Part shown: positions 32,588-42,590 of the stretch, one piece after another
Position numbering within the stretch: the first letter of the stretch is position 1
Layout of the letters: each line of letters begins with the position of its first letter
NCBI GenBank assembly: GCA_037833965.1
Contig: AP031355.1
Span: 3,559,501 to 3,623,500 of the forward strand
Reading direction: 5' to 3'
DNA from: Marchantia polymorpha subsp. ruderalis
Taxonomy: Eukaryota; Streptophyta; Marchantiopsida; Marchantiales; Marchantiaceae
DNA length: 64,000 nt
The notes under the pieces: generated by a model
What the model was told of the DNA's origin: nothing
What the model saw: only the letters and a program-made list of their open reading frames with translations
The model's database searches: none
Position numbers and translations under genes: made by a program

Positions 32588-34199
32588 CCCACAAGGATAT
32601 GGTGTCGAGGGATCCCTGGAACACCAATTAAGGGAGAACGCAGCTTTTCTTGCCCATTTTGACCCTGGAACTAGAGGTAAGTGTTTTAAGTTTCCTCGTC
32701 TGGAAATCTGTTATCCATGTTGGGTTTTTTTTGCAGCTGAGATATTGTAATTAGTCACGAGTCCCAGTGATGAACAGATAAATGAAAAATGTCCTCGACT
32801 TCTGCTGACCAGTTTCAACGTGGACACACCTTGATTTGGGTCACACAGGACTGCTATACAAGGAGCACATCCCTCTGGCAAGCAGAGAATGTGAACCCAA
32901 GAACGACTTTCGCTGCATCCAAGAAGAAGCTATGAAGGTCGAGGGCAATTGCAGTTATGCTTGTAAAGTTGTACCAAATCGTGTTGTTTTTTATTTGTGG
33001 GATGAAGCTAGGGAGTCCAATTGTCTAGGAATGATGTATATATGGCCTGCTGTGAATTGCACGTGCGAATCAGAGTGTAGTGTTTTGTAGAACTGGCTTG
33101 TCGCATGTTTCAATGCCAATGAAATAGAAATTCGCAAGGTCTACGTTCTGGTATACTGATAGCTGGTTCTGATCGGGGCGAAAAATACGTGTTGATGACC
33201 AAGAACTACAAATTGTGCGGCCAAGGTATAGGTGATGACAGTCTGTAGGTAAGCTGTGTGGTTGGGTAAAAAGATTACTAATGTCTCAAAGAAAGATAAA
33301 AACTCAAAAAGTTCCATACGTTTTATATCCCATGAATAGAAGTTTTGAAAGGAAATGAACGAATGAGTCCGAAATTCTACTGAACATTCCAAGGGGAACA
33401 GAAGAAGACATGGCTTTTGAACAGGCCAGGAAAAGAAAAAGCAACAATTAAAAACTAAGGGTCTTCAAACAATCAAGTCACCGTTGATTATATGACGCGT
33501 CCTCAGCCATTATAAGAAGCTGTCTCTGTCTTAATTTCCTGGAAGCCTATACTTAGTGAAGGATCATGAACGCGATATTTCCAGTACCGAGGATTTCAGT
33601 CCAGCGAAATGGAGTGAGATCGATCAGTTTATTTCGCTGCACAAAGACAAATGTTAGATTGTAGGAAGATTTGATGAATGATCATGAAAGCCGGTTCCAT
33701 ATAGACCAATCTTCTCCATCAGACTGACAAGGAGTCATGACCAATTGCTTGTACTTCGAACCATACACTACCCTGCTAAATATTCTGCTCACTTCGTCTT
33801 CAAAGTAACGAAAAGGAAAGGAGTGAGACCACAAGATAGTGCCATGCACTTGAGATTTTTCTGAAGCTGCCTGTTTGCTTCCATCGAAAACGTGCGATCA
33901 CAATAGTTTGTACCACCAAACGTCTAAACCCTTTAGAAAGAGAGCAATTTTTTACACTCTTCACTTGCTTTCAATTTTATGACTGTAAGTCGTTTGCCAT
34001 AAAACTAGTGCCGCAACATCATTCGTCACTGACAAGGATGCATAAACATTTGTGGAAAATCCACCTCTGTTCTTATATGAAAGCTTCCGGAAGGTCAGTA
34101 CATGCTTACAAGGGTCGGTCGTTTACAGTAGTCAGGAAAAGTCCAGGTCCACCTTCGACGGGGCACAGTTCCAATTCTTTCCACATTCAGTATCGATCA
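32588..34199. other. 3' flank of gene 2
   Basis: Diverged copy of the flank after genes 1 and 3 (for example GGAAAAGTCCAGGTCCACC near 34136). No convincing gene was seen. The cysteine-rich gene found in units 1 and 3 is absent here; homology stops near 34160. Confidence 0.5.
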
Positions 34200-34313
34200 G
34201 ACACCACAAATATATGGTGAACAATGTGCTCGCTAACGTTCATCATGATATAGAAGATGGCGATCGAACTACGTGGCGTCGTCCCGAAGTTCGAGAACAC
34301 TGTCGACTTTCTC

Positions 34314-34556
34314 TTAGATCTCTTCCTTCGCCGTCTCTCGTTCTTGCTTGGCAGTCGCTGCCGTGCTTGACTTGTTCATCGCTTGGTAACATCTAAATCT
34401 GGTAACAGCGTTGACGAGTAGTGCGCTTGTTGACAACAGCCTAGCACTTATTCTTGTGTAGAATAGCCGCATTCGTGCACACCAAAAAGTATTCATATCG
34501 ATGCCATCTAGCTTCTGAGTTGGTTCCATCTCGTTGGCTTGTTTCAACATGTCCAT
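34314..34556 (-). other. Conserved minus-strand candidate exon (copy 2)
   Basis: Diverged partner of 28597-28838: MDMLKQANEMEPTQK aligns with MDTLKEAKEIEPTQK and the end aligns with STAATAKQ. The middle is out of step with copy 1, so at least one copy is degenerate. Function unknown. Confidence 0.25.
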
Positions 34557-34589
34557 GAGTCCTATGAGGAGAACATAGGGAAAGAAAAT

Positions 34590-36293
34590 GATGCTAACGT
34601 AGCAAGTAATTCATAATTTTAACTTGAGTTTCGGCTTTAACAAGGAAACGTGAGTTTCATCTTCTTCTGGAATCTGTTAAAGCCGAAGCAGTTTCGGCTT
34701 CACGTGGAAATGCGTCCCCGCGACTCCTGAGGGCAAATATATTTAGGACTCGAGTTGAATTTTAATCGTCGATTTAGTCCCGATTCCAGCTCACGCGTCA
34801 AACGATGAGAAGATGAATGAAGCACCTACGAAGTTTCTTTCAACCTCTGAATGCCATACGGAACCTGAAAATCTAGAAGGGTATCCAGTAGGATGACGTT
34901 TTCTAGATTCGAATTCTCAAAAAGCTACTGGCATCTAGATAATTACTGAGCATAATATGAAGATTGCGTGCTCAAATGTTTCACCGGCTCTTACCTGTTC
35001 CATCTCTTGGAGATTTATGCCTGAAAGCTGTTATGACCTGAACAGATCCCAACAACATAACAACTTTGATTGGACGGAGAGCTCGCTTCGAGTTCAAGTT
35101 TGCGAAAATTTGAACAACTATTAAATCCCAAGAAAATTATTTAGATTCTGTATCATTCAAAAATCAACTCAAACACGATGTTTCAAATTTCAATGTGATG
35201 GGGAAAAATAATGCATTTTGAAAAATACCTTATTTGACTTTTTTCTTAAGATGATATTCATGGTGATGAACCTCAAGATGATTTTTTGTTTAGTTCATTG
35301 CTTCTTGTTAAATAAAACTTTCATGTTTAGCTAATGTCACTACACAGTTTTTACTCCCAATAATGATACATATTGGTGCTAAGTTTTCACGTCTCTATTG
35401 GGAAGTGTCACTCAAACAAGCTTGGGTAGTATTTAGCAGATCATATAGAAATATTCTTATTACATGTTTCCCGGATCCACTAAATATATAACAGATAATT
35501 TGGCGGATAGTATAATTCTTGACATCTTGTCTTTGAATTTAAATATGGGATTGTCTTCAGTAAACATAGGTCGTCAAAGTAAAACAGAGTTATAAATTAA
35601 AGACAATGAGTAAATAGAGCTAAGGTAAATCAAAGTCATAAATAGTGAAGAGTGAATAAACGGAGTGGAGGAAATTCGTAGAATAATTTGAGTTTTTTTT
35701 ACACCTGTAAAATGGTTGATATAAAAAAACGAAAATGCATGATTATAAATATGTTTTAATAAATCAAGTTTACAGAACCAGCAATTATATTTTTCCTCTA
35801 ATCACAAGGGGGAGTGCAAACGCAGGAGCAAGTGCAAGGAAGTACTAGTGCAGCGAGGGGAGCCTAACGCATGGTACATGGTGCAGTTCCGCTATGATAC
35901 TGTACAGCAGGAGGCGAAGTTAAAAGTTGGGAATTGGGCTAGAGTAACAACAATAAAGTTTCAAACTCAATTTTTTTTTCCAAATTACAGTTGGAACACT
36001 CACTATTAAATAATATAATGTGGTTATTGAATAAATCTACATTTAAAACCTGATGGCTCTTGAGTTCTATTTCACTAATAAGAAGAGTTGACAGTGTTCG
36101 GAGGTAAAAAGTGGTGCAGAGAGAAACCTCCGTACCACTTTTTATGCAGTTCAATTGATAGTATCAGGTATTATTTACAAATTTTACTAAACTCTTGTTG
36201 GAAAGTGTTCGGGAGAGAGAGAAAAAATGATCAATTTTCTTGAAAGGCGATATCTTGTATATATTCGAAGGTTCATTGAGATGTTGATCTAGA
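34590..36293. other. AT-rich upstream region of unit 3
   Basis: Patches from 34690 to 35300 align with 18061-18800 and 29370-30100. From 35300 to 36100 there is unit-specific AT-rich sequence with no gene seen. Confidence 0.45.
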
Positions 36294-36448
36294 CTGGAAC
36301 AGAAAACTGCCTAGAGCAACCATATATATATACAAGATGACCATCTCGGTTGGTACACGTGGCAGGTTTGACACGTGAACCAACCACGATAGTCATCTTG
36401 TATTCGAAGATTCATTGAGATGTTGCTCTGGACAGTTTTCTGTTCCAG
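36294..36448. repeat. Long imperfect palindrome (local inverted duplication)
   Basis: CTGGAACAGAAAACTG at 36294 is mirrored by CAGTTTTCTGTTCCAG ending at 36448. Near the centre GGTTGGTACACGTG (36348-36361) pairs with CACGTGAACCAACC (36372-36385) around a 10-base loop. The outer arms are a reverse-complement copy of sequence present once, in direct orientation, in units 1 and 2. Confidence 0.85.
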
Positions 36449-36639
36449 CGTTGTACTTTCCGGCCCAAGGTTGCATGTCAAATTAGTTTTACTGCAAAAT
36501 TGTAGTATTTCCAGAGGGCTATTTCAAGAGTAGATTGTTGACTTCCTACGTCATGGATTTTTGGATTGTCTACATCTGGACGTTCAATCAATAGATTGAT
36601 GACTTTCGGTACATGAATCTGGCCAGAATTATTCTATCG

Positions 36640-36850
36640 GGGGAGAAGCAGCCGCTCAGAAGGCGTCATCAGAAGACGACGGTCAGGGCTTCTCTGATGC
36701 GCCTTTCGTTTCGTTCTCTATGGATGTACAAGTGGACAATGTCAAGCTCACTGTACGTGCATTTAGTATCGACGACAATGTCAGCCCCATGCTGAAAAGG
36801 GACGATGTACTGCTCATGAGAGGAGCGACCACTATTAAGTCTGGAAGATA
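36640..36850 (+). other. Candidate upstream exon of SERAC1-like gene 3
   Basis: The best-preserved version of the upstream coding stretch: DGQGFSDAPFVSFSMDVQVD, then LTVRAFSIDDNVSPMLKRDD and VLLMRGATTIKSGR before a stop or splice point near 36850. The same frame is recognisable in units 1 and 2. No known domain. The link to the hydrolase exon at 37262 is inferred from order and shared duplication only. Confidence 0.4.
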
Positions 36851-37261
36851 ATACCAGAAGCAGTGCAATGGAATCAGAGAGCAGAAGGATCGCAGACACC
36901 ATAGACTCATTCTCGGCGACATCTCGATGGTACAGAACAGCGGTTACATGAACGTGATTACAGGCGTCAGGAGTTCAGATGGGAGTTTGAAGACTGACGG
37001 TTTAAATGAGGTGAATTCTTCATCCTTCTCCACGCATCTGCTGTCATATGAACTGTAACGAACTTTCCACAAGATCTTACATCTGAAGACAGATTCCAGT
37101 TGCGGCCGGTTTTCACATTTTGCGCCACAAGCGTCGTAGTGGACCGAGGCTCTTCATGCTCGGTCGATTCTAGAGCCACAATGAATATTTAATTTTGTTC
37201 GTCATGTTTCTTAAATGTGCTATGATACTGAGTTTAATCTTGACGTTTGTCGAAGGCATAG

Positions 37262-39028
37262 GTTCCAGAAGAAAAGGTTTCCGACGCACTTGCAACTGAG
37301 ACGGCACCTATGTTCGCCAATCGCATCAATGACGAACTGTTTGTGCTGTATGAACCATCGTATGGACCTTACGACATGGAGATAATATTTGTGCACGACC
37401 TATATACTGAAGGCTCTGAAGATGCCTGGAAAACCACATGGACCAACGACGATGGCACATGCTGGCCGAGAGAATTCTTGGGAAAAAAGTTCCCAAGAGC
37501 TCGTATATTATCGGTGTCTTATGATGCTTGTGTGATTACGAATAGTACCCAGGGCCGAATGAATTCCTTGTTCACCATTGCAGAAAATCTAATGGTCAAC
37601 TTTTTCCTTCCAAGAAGCAAGGTTGGGTTGACATCCAACTGCCCAGTTTTGTTCGTCGGACATGGTCTGGGATGCTTCGTCATTAAGAATCTCATGCTCA
37701 AAGCGAGTGAACAATTTGCGGAGAACGAAGAGAAAAGGAGGAAATTTTTGGAAAACGTAGGTGGCTTTGTGTTCTATTCTCCTTTCAACTCCGGAGTCAA
37801 ATGGGACCTGTATGCCAATGAGTCTGGTCAAAGTAATACACTGACGGACTGCTTAAGACCACACAGCGCAGAACTCAGTCGACTCAATGAAGCTTTCGCA
37901 AGCCTTCGACGCCGTATGCAGGAGAGGCGGAACTCAAGGAACTTGTGGACGGTCTTGACAATCTGCGAGTCACATGAAACAGCATCAAGCAGCGTGAGTC
38001 TCTCTAGCGAGCACCGTTGAAAGTGGTAGTTGAGATTCTGATTCGCATAAGATTTATCGGTTTGCAGAGGATTGCAGTTTCTTTCCAACTTTTTCAGTTC
38101 ATGATGGTCTTCTGAGAGGAACTGACAGTTCAGCTTCTATATTGGTCCATAATTTTTGGTGAGAGCATGAACAGCAGATTGACATGTGGACATGATGGAG
38201 AGACTATAAAGCTGGGGATGATTGCAATGTGCTTGTTGTGTCGAAATTTTTAATTCCTTCTTGAGTTCTGCTGCTCATGTCACTGCGTACTGTAGTATGA
38301 TTCAAGAGTGTGCTAAGCCGTCTCGTCGTAAGTAGTGACTAAATCTACATAATCGCTCTATTGCGATGCAGCGTGGCCGCTCGCAAAGATCAGGAACCTT
38401 TGTTACAGAGGCAACGGCCAGATTCGATTGCGAACAATTCCGATTTGGAGTTGGTGACCATTTCGGAGTCTGCAAACATCAGTCAACAGGAGACGTTGGA
38501 TATCAATGCGTCGAAAATTGGCTGGATTCTATCCTGAAGAGTCAAAGAAAGCCTAGACCCTACTCCATGCCCAAATTTGATGGGACAGATGATGAAAACG
38601 TTTTGAAGGCATTTTATCCCCAATTTGATGGGACAGATAATGAAAACGTTTTGAAGGCAATTTCTCCCCAATTTGATGGGACAGATCATGAAAACTTGTT
38701 GAAGGCATTTCTTCCCCGCGAGCCGTTCATGGACCCTTCTCCTGACAAACTCCCTTCCTACAATTCCGGAGAACTCGTTCTCAAGTTTTTGTCAGACATT
38801 CATACAGGACAGGACTATGAAGCAGCCCTTCTAAAGTTTACTTCAGACATGGATTCACTAAAAGAACAGGCGTATGAAGCAGCGTATGAAGCAGCCGTTC
38901 TAAAGTTTTGTCCACTTCTAAAGTTTAGTTCACACATTGATTCACTAGAAGAACAGGCGTATGAAGCAGCCGTGAAATCGGCCATTCCGCTGACCGATTT
39001 CAACGTGGACACACCACGATTTGGGTGA
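37262..39028 (+). CDS. SERAC1-like alpha/beta-hydrolase gene 3 (two visible exons)
   Basis: Exons at 37262-37993 and 38372-39028, phase-0 intron of 378 bases (AGC^GTGAGT ... GATGCAG^CGT). The first Met in the exon is at 37310. The acceptor is placed after TAG at 37259-37261, because the bases before it would read as a stop. Very close to gene 1: MEIIFVHDLYTEGSEDAW, CWPREFLGKKFPRARIL, VLFVGHGLGCFVIKNLML, GFVFYSPFNSGVKW, GVGDHFGVCKHQ. The nucleophile Ser is Gly here too (GHGLG). Exon two has three 48-bp repeats (FDGTD.ENVLKA) absent from gene 1 and a longer version of the 19-residue tail repeats. Open across both exons. Confidence 0.73.
38576..38719 (+). repeat. 48-bp in-frame tandem repeat, 3 copies, in SERAC1-like gene 3
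   Basis: Units start TTTGATGGGACAGAT at 38576, 38624 and 38672 and encode FDGTD(D/N/H)EN(V/L)LKA. Gene 2 has one diverged unit; gene 1 has none, and joins directly from the first Phe to the end of the last unit, as expected from slippage or unequal exchange. Confidence 0.92.
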
Positions 39029-40366
39029 CACAGGACTACTATACAAGGCGCACACCCCTCCAGCAAGCACAGAATGTGAACCCAATAACGACTTTCCTTG
39101 TCATCCAGGGAGAAGCTATCATGGTCGAGGGCCATTGCTATGCTTGTAATGTTGTACCAATCGCTTTGTTTAAGATTCGTGGGATGAGGCTAGGGTGTCA
39201 AATTGTCTAGGAATGATGTAAATATATCCTGCTGTGAAATGCAGGTGCGAGTCAGAGGGTAGTGTTTTGAAGAACTAGCCGGTCGCATGTATCGATGGCA
39301 ATAAAAATAAATCTATCTTTATACAGCTATACAGCTGGTTCTGATCTGGGTGAGACACACGTGTTTATGACCAAGAACTACAACTACAAAAATGTGCGGC
39401 CGAGGTATAGGTGATGACAGGCTGTAGGTAAGCTGTATGGTTGGATAAAACGATTACCAAGGTCCTAAACAAAGTTATATACTGAGAATCAATTTTTGAA
39501 AGGAAATGAATGAATGAGTCCGAAGTTCTAGCTGCTCTGTGTTAACACATGAATATGACAAGGGGAACAGAAAAAGAAATGGCTTTTGAATAGGCCAAGA
39601 AACACAGAACAACAAATCAAAACTGAGGGTCTTGAAAAAATCAAGACTCCAATGATTATGTGACACGTCCTCTGCCATTATAAGACACTGTAATTCTGTT
39701 TTGATTTCCTGCAGCCGATACGTACTGCAGGATCATGAACCTGATTTTCTTAGTATCGAGGATTTCAGTGGAACGAGATGGAGTGAGATGGATCAATTTA
39801 TTTCGCTGTACAAAGACAGATGTTAGAATTCGTAGCAAGAATTCATGAATGATCAAGAAAGCCGGTTCCATCTAAACTAATCTTCTGAATCAGATTCACA
39901 AGGGGTAATGAGCAATTGCTTCTACCTCGAATTATGCACTACCCTGCCAAATATTCTGCTCACTTCGTCTTCACAGTAAGCAAAGGAAAAGGAGTGAGAC
40001 CACAAGTGCCATGCACTGGAGATTGTTCTGGAGCTGCCTGTTTGCTTCCATCTAAAACGTGTGATCACAATAGTTTCTACCACCAAACGTGTAAACCCTT
40101 TGGAGAGAGCGATTGCTTTCACTCTATCAACTTTATGACCGCAAGTCTTCTGCCGTATTACTAGCGCCGCATCATGATTCGTCACTGACAAGGATGCAGA
40201 AATATGTATAGACAATCAACCTCTGTTATAAAATGAAAGCTTCTGGAAGGTCCGTACTTGCTTACAAGGGTTGGTCATGTTCAGTAGTCAGGAAAAGTCC
40301 AGGACCACCTTTGACAGGGCACTCAAAAGTTGCTGTATCGGCGCATATAAATTTATAGGTCTAAAA
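39029..40366. other. 3' flank of gene 3
   Basis: Near-identical to 21650-23007. No separate gene recognised. Confidence 0.5.
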
Positions 40367-40645
40367 TCAATTGCCCCATTCGTTGCAGTCGACGCAGAAG
40401 CCCTTGAGTACGAAGATGGTGAGAACAGTGTTCTCGCCTGATGTCATCAGCAATGTGTAAGAGCTAGTGCAGTTGGTCTGGCAGCATGGCTCCGCTCGAC
40501 TGATCCGACCATCGAGAATGGCATGGGGAGCATTGGGGCTTTCCGATTCTGAATGGCAGAAGACCTGCGGCTCCGGCTGAGCCTGCACTAGACCTACGGC
40601 CACCGATATTGCGAGGAATTGCACTGTCCTTGAAGCGCACCATCT
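40367..40645 (-). CDS. Small cysteine-rich secreted-type protein (start uncertain)
   Basis: The minus strand is open from before 40624 down to a stop at 40367. It reads VQFLAISVAVGLVQAQPEP, a good hydrophobic signal peptide with a plausible cleavage after AQA or VQA. About 65 residues follow with six Cys (VFCHSE, EPCCQTNC, GFCVDC). The nearest ATG (40643) is in a different frame, so translation may begin in an upstream exon, or the start has been lost. The same C-terminus is preserved without change at 23008-23187. I do not recognise the family. Secreted cysteine-rich proteins of this size are often extracellular signals or defence proteins, but nothing here decides between them. Confidence 0.45.
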   Translation of the reverse strand, partial: RWCASRTVQFLAISVAVGLVQAQPEPQVFCHSESESPNAPHAILDGRISRAEPCCQTNCTSSYTLLMTSGENTVLTIFVLKGFCVDCNEWGN

Positions 40646-40830
40646 TTTGATTGAGAAGACTGCAGGGGCAGAACTTTATCAACGATACTTGTACGCTCGA
40701 AGTGACACATGTGCGACACTCTCTGCAGTCTGAAGGCACGTTTCATACTGGGATCCTCGAAACCACTGGTTTTGTGTGTGATTGTCCACAATAGATTTGC
40801 TTCGGCTGTACTTGCCTTATCTGGATCTGT
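40646..40830. other. Unit 3-specific stretch between two duplication breakpoints
   Basis: The sequence has no counterpart in unit 1. The minus strand stays open (EANLLWTITHKTSGFEDPSM) and could be the 5' exon or leader of the cysteine-rich gene; support is weak. Confidence 0.3.
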
Positions 40831-41634
40831 GCACTCCATAGCCTTGATGGCAGATAACAATCTACCATTCCCTGTGCTCAATTTCAGCGGGTTTGTTGCT
40901 AAATCTACCGCCAAAGGGCTTCAATGTAAGAGAGATGATTACAAATTCCATAAGCTGCCACCATCCGCGTTCTGAATTTTGTTCGCTATATTCATGATTA
41001 TATTATTTAATTTTTATTCTCCCGATTTTAACAAGATGTTTCTTTTTCGTTGTTCATTTCTACATTTTTTCACTGCATCCGTGAATTACATGGTGCCCAT
41101 CAACCCTTAGCTTTCACTTTCAGCCTAAACGACGTTTCGATCTCTGACTCTTTTTAGCTACTAGTATATTATGACTCTCACTCTAATGTAACTCCGAACT
41201 AGCAAGTGCAATGGCTTCTTTGGCTCCACAGTTGTGGACTGACAATATGCAATGCAACGAAAATATCCCCACATCTGTATAACTTCACTAGAGGGGATGA
41301 TGCCGGCGACACCGACCCTGACATGGATAAAATCTTTGCTGTGTTCCTCAAGAAGCACTATCCTATGGGTATCACTACCAACACAACCTTCGTCGACTCC
41401 AGAGCCAACATCTTCGACAGTGCCTAGCACAAAATGTTCTGCAAGGCAAGGGAATTTTCATCACTGATTCGGTGCTCAATCCCAATCCTGTAGGCAAGAA
41501 AGTTGTCACCACGTTCTCGAACCTGGATCCACCTTCTTCGCAGGATTCGCAGCTAGCATGGTGAAGATGGGAAATCTCCGGTGCTCACTGGCACCAAGGG
41601 GCATATTTGCAGGACATGTCAATTCGTAAACTAG
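40831..41634 (+). pseudogene. Class III peroxidase pseudogene 3 (5' truncated)
   Basis: It begins abruptly at HSIALMADNNLPFPVLNF (about 40831) and continues as in 25565's copy: LYNFTRGD near 41278, FVDSRANIFDSA near 41390, then FFAGFAASMVKMGNL, VLTGTKGHICRTCQFVN and a stop at 41632. It keeps the last Cys that copy 2 has lost. It shares with copy 2 the TAG after FDSA and the frame slips, and lacks the first exons including the catalytic His. Not functional. Confidence 0.78.
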
Positions 41635-41978
41635 TTGGCCACTCTAAAGTTTCAACCAGCTTTAGATCAGTCGGAGTAGCATCAGCTAGGAGGACGTTAA
41701 GTCTGACATAATTCTTGTCAGTCTTAAAGAGTAGCTACATTCACTATTTATTCATCCGTTTATTTTCCAAAGCTCCAGTTGGAGACGCACGACGTTTTTG
41801 AGCTTCCTCGATGAAGACTTTCAACAACCATATGGAAGATTCGGAACATCTTCGTTTAAAACTGCTGCAACTTGGAACGAAGTGCTAGAAACCACTGATG
41901 ATAATCAGTTTCTGTGTACTGCAAGGTGTGACTATATATAAACATATATAAAGGAGCAAAGGTCCTAAACTCTAAACC
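41635..41978. other. Intergenic stretch (copy of 25566-25984)
   Basis: Near-identical to unit 1; no gene seen. Confidence 0.5.
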
Positions 41979-42590
41979 TTAAAACTTAAACCTACCCCTA
42001 GACATAATCTCTGTAAGAATACCATTCCTGGAGTGCAAAAGACTTATTCCAGAATATGAATAGACTTCAAGGCCAAGGTAGTATCTATGCTGGTTAAATT
42101 TCAATCTAGGAAGTGATTTGGTCAGCATGTCCGCCGGGTGTAATTTGGTAGAGAGGGATTGAACTGTAATTTCTCCAAGAGTCATCCGCCCTCGAATAAA
42201 ATGATGTTGGTTCCCTATGTGTTTACTCCTTGCATGGAAGACAGGAATTTTAACCAAGTTCAATCACGCTTTGATTGTCACAGAGAACGGTTGTTGACTC
42301 GCTTATTGAGCCAGGAATTTGAAGTGCAGAAGTTACCTTACCGTCTTTGCAAGATAGTTTTATTGGGGTCATCATTGTCGGGTTGACTTCGTGCATAGGT
42401 TGTCACAATCAGATGGCTTGGTGTGCTCCAAAGGGATAGGGCTGTGTATTCGCTCTCAGTTGATGAAACTGAAACAAAATCTTGTTTCAGTTTCAGTTTC
42501 TTGCAACACCATGAGACTGCTACGCTTGCGAGTGTGAACGTGTATGCACCAGTTGATTTAAGAAAGTCAAGGCATGAACCCCAGGTTCCA
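41979..42590 (-). mobile_element. Ty1/copia RNase H fossil, cut by element I
   Basis: The minus strand reads VSWCCKKLKLKQDFVSVSST (then ESEYTAL), the copia RNase H motif, and then KHIGNQHHFIRGRM and HPADMLTKSLPRL. It duplicates 25985-26512. Homology ends at 42590, exactly where the inverted LTR end TGTAATAACCC of element I begins. Broken. Confidence 0.78.

Larger units (their letters stand above)
37256..42590. repeat. Segmental duplication, copy 3 (partner 20070-26515)
   Basis: See copy 1. The right edge is not the true end of the duplication: it is where the Ty3/gypsy nest inserted, so the insertion is younger than the duplication. Confidence 0.85.
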
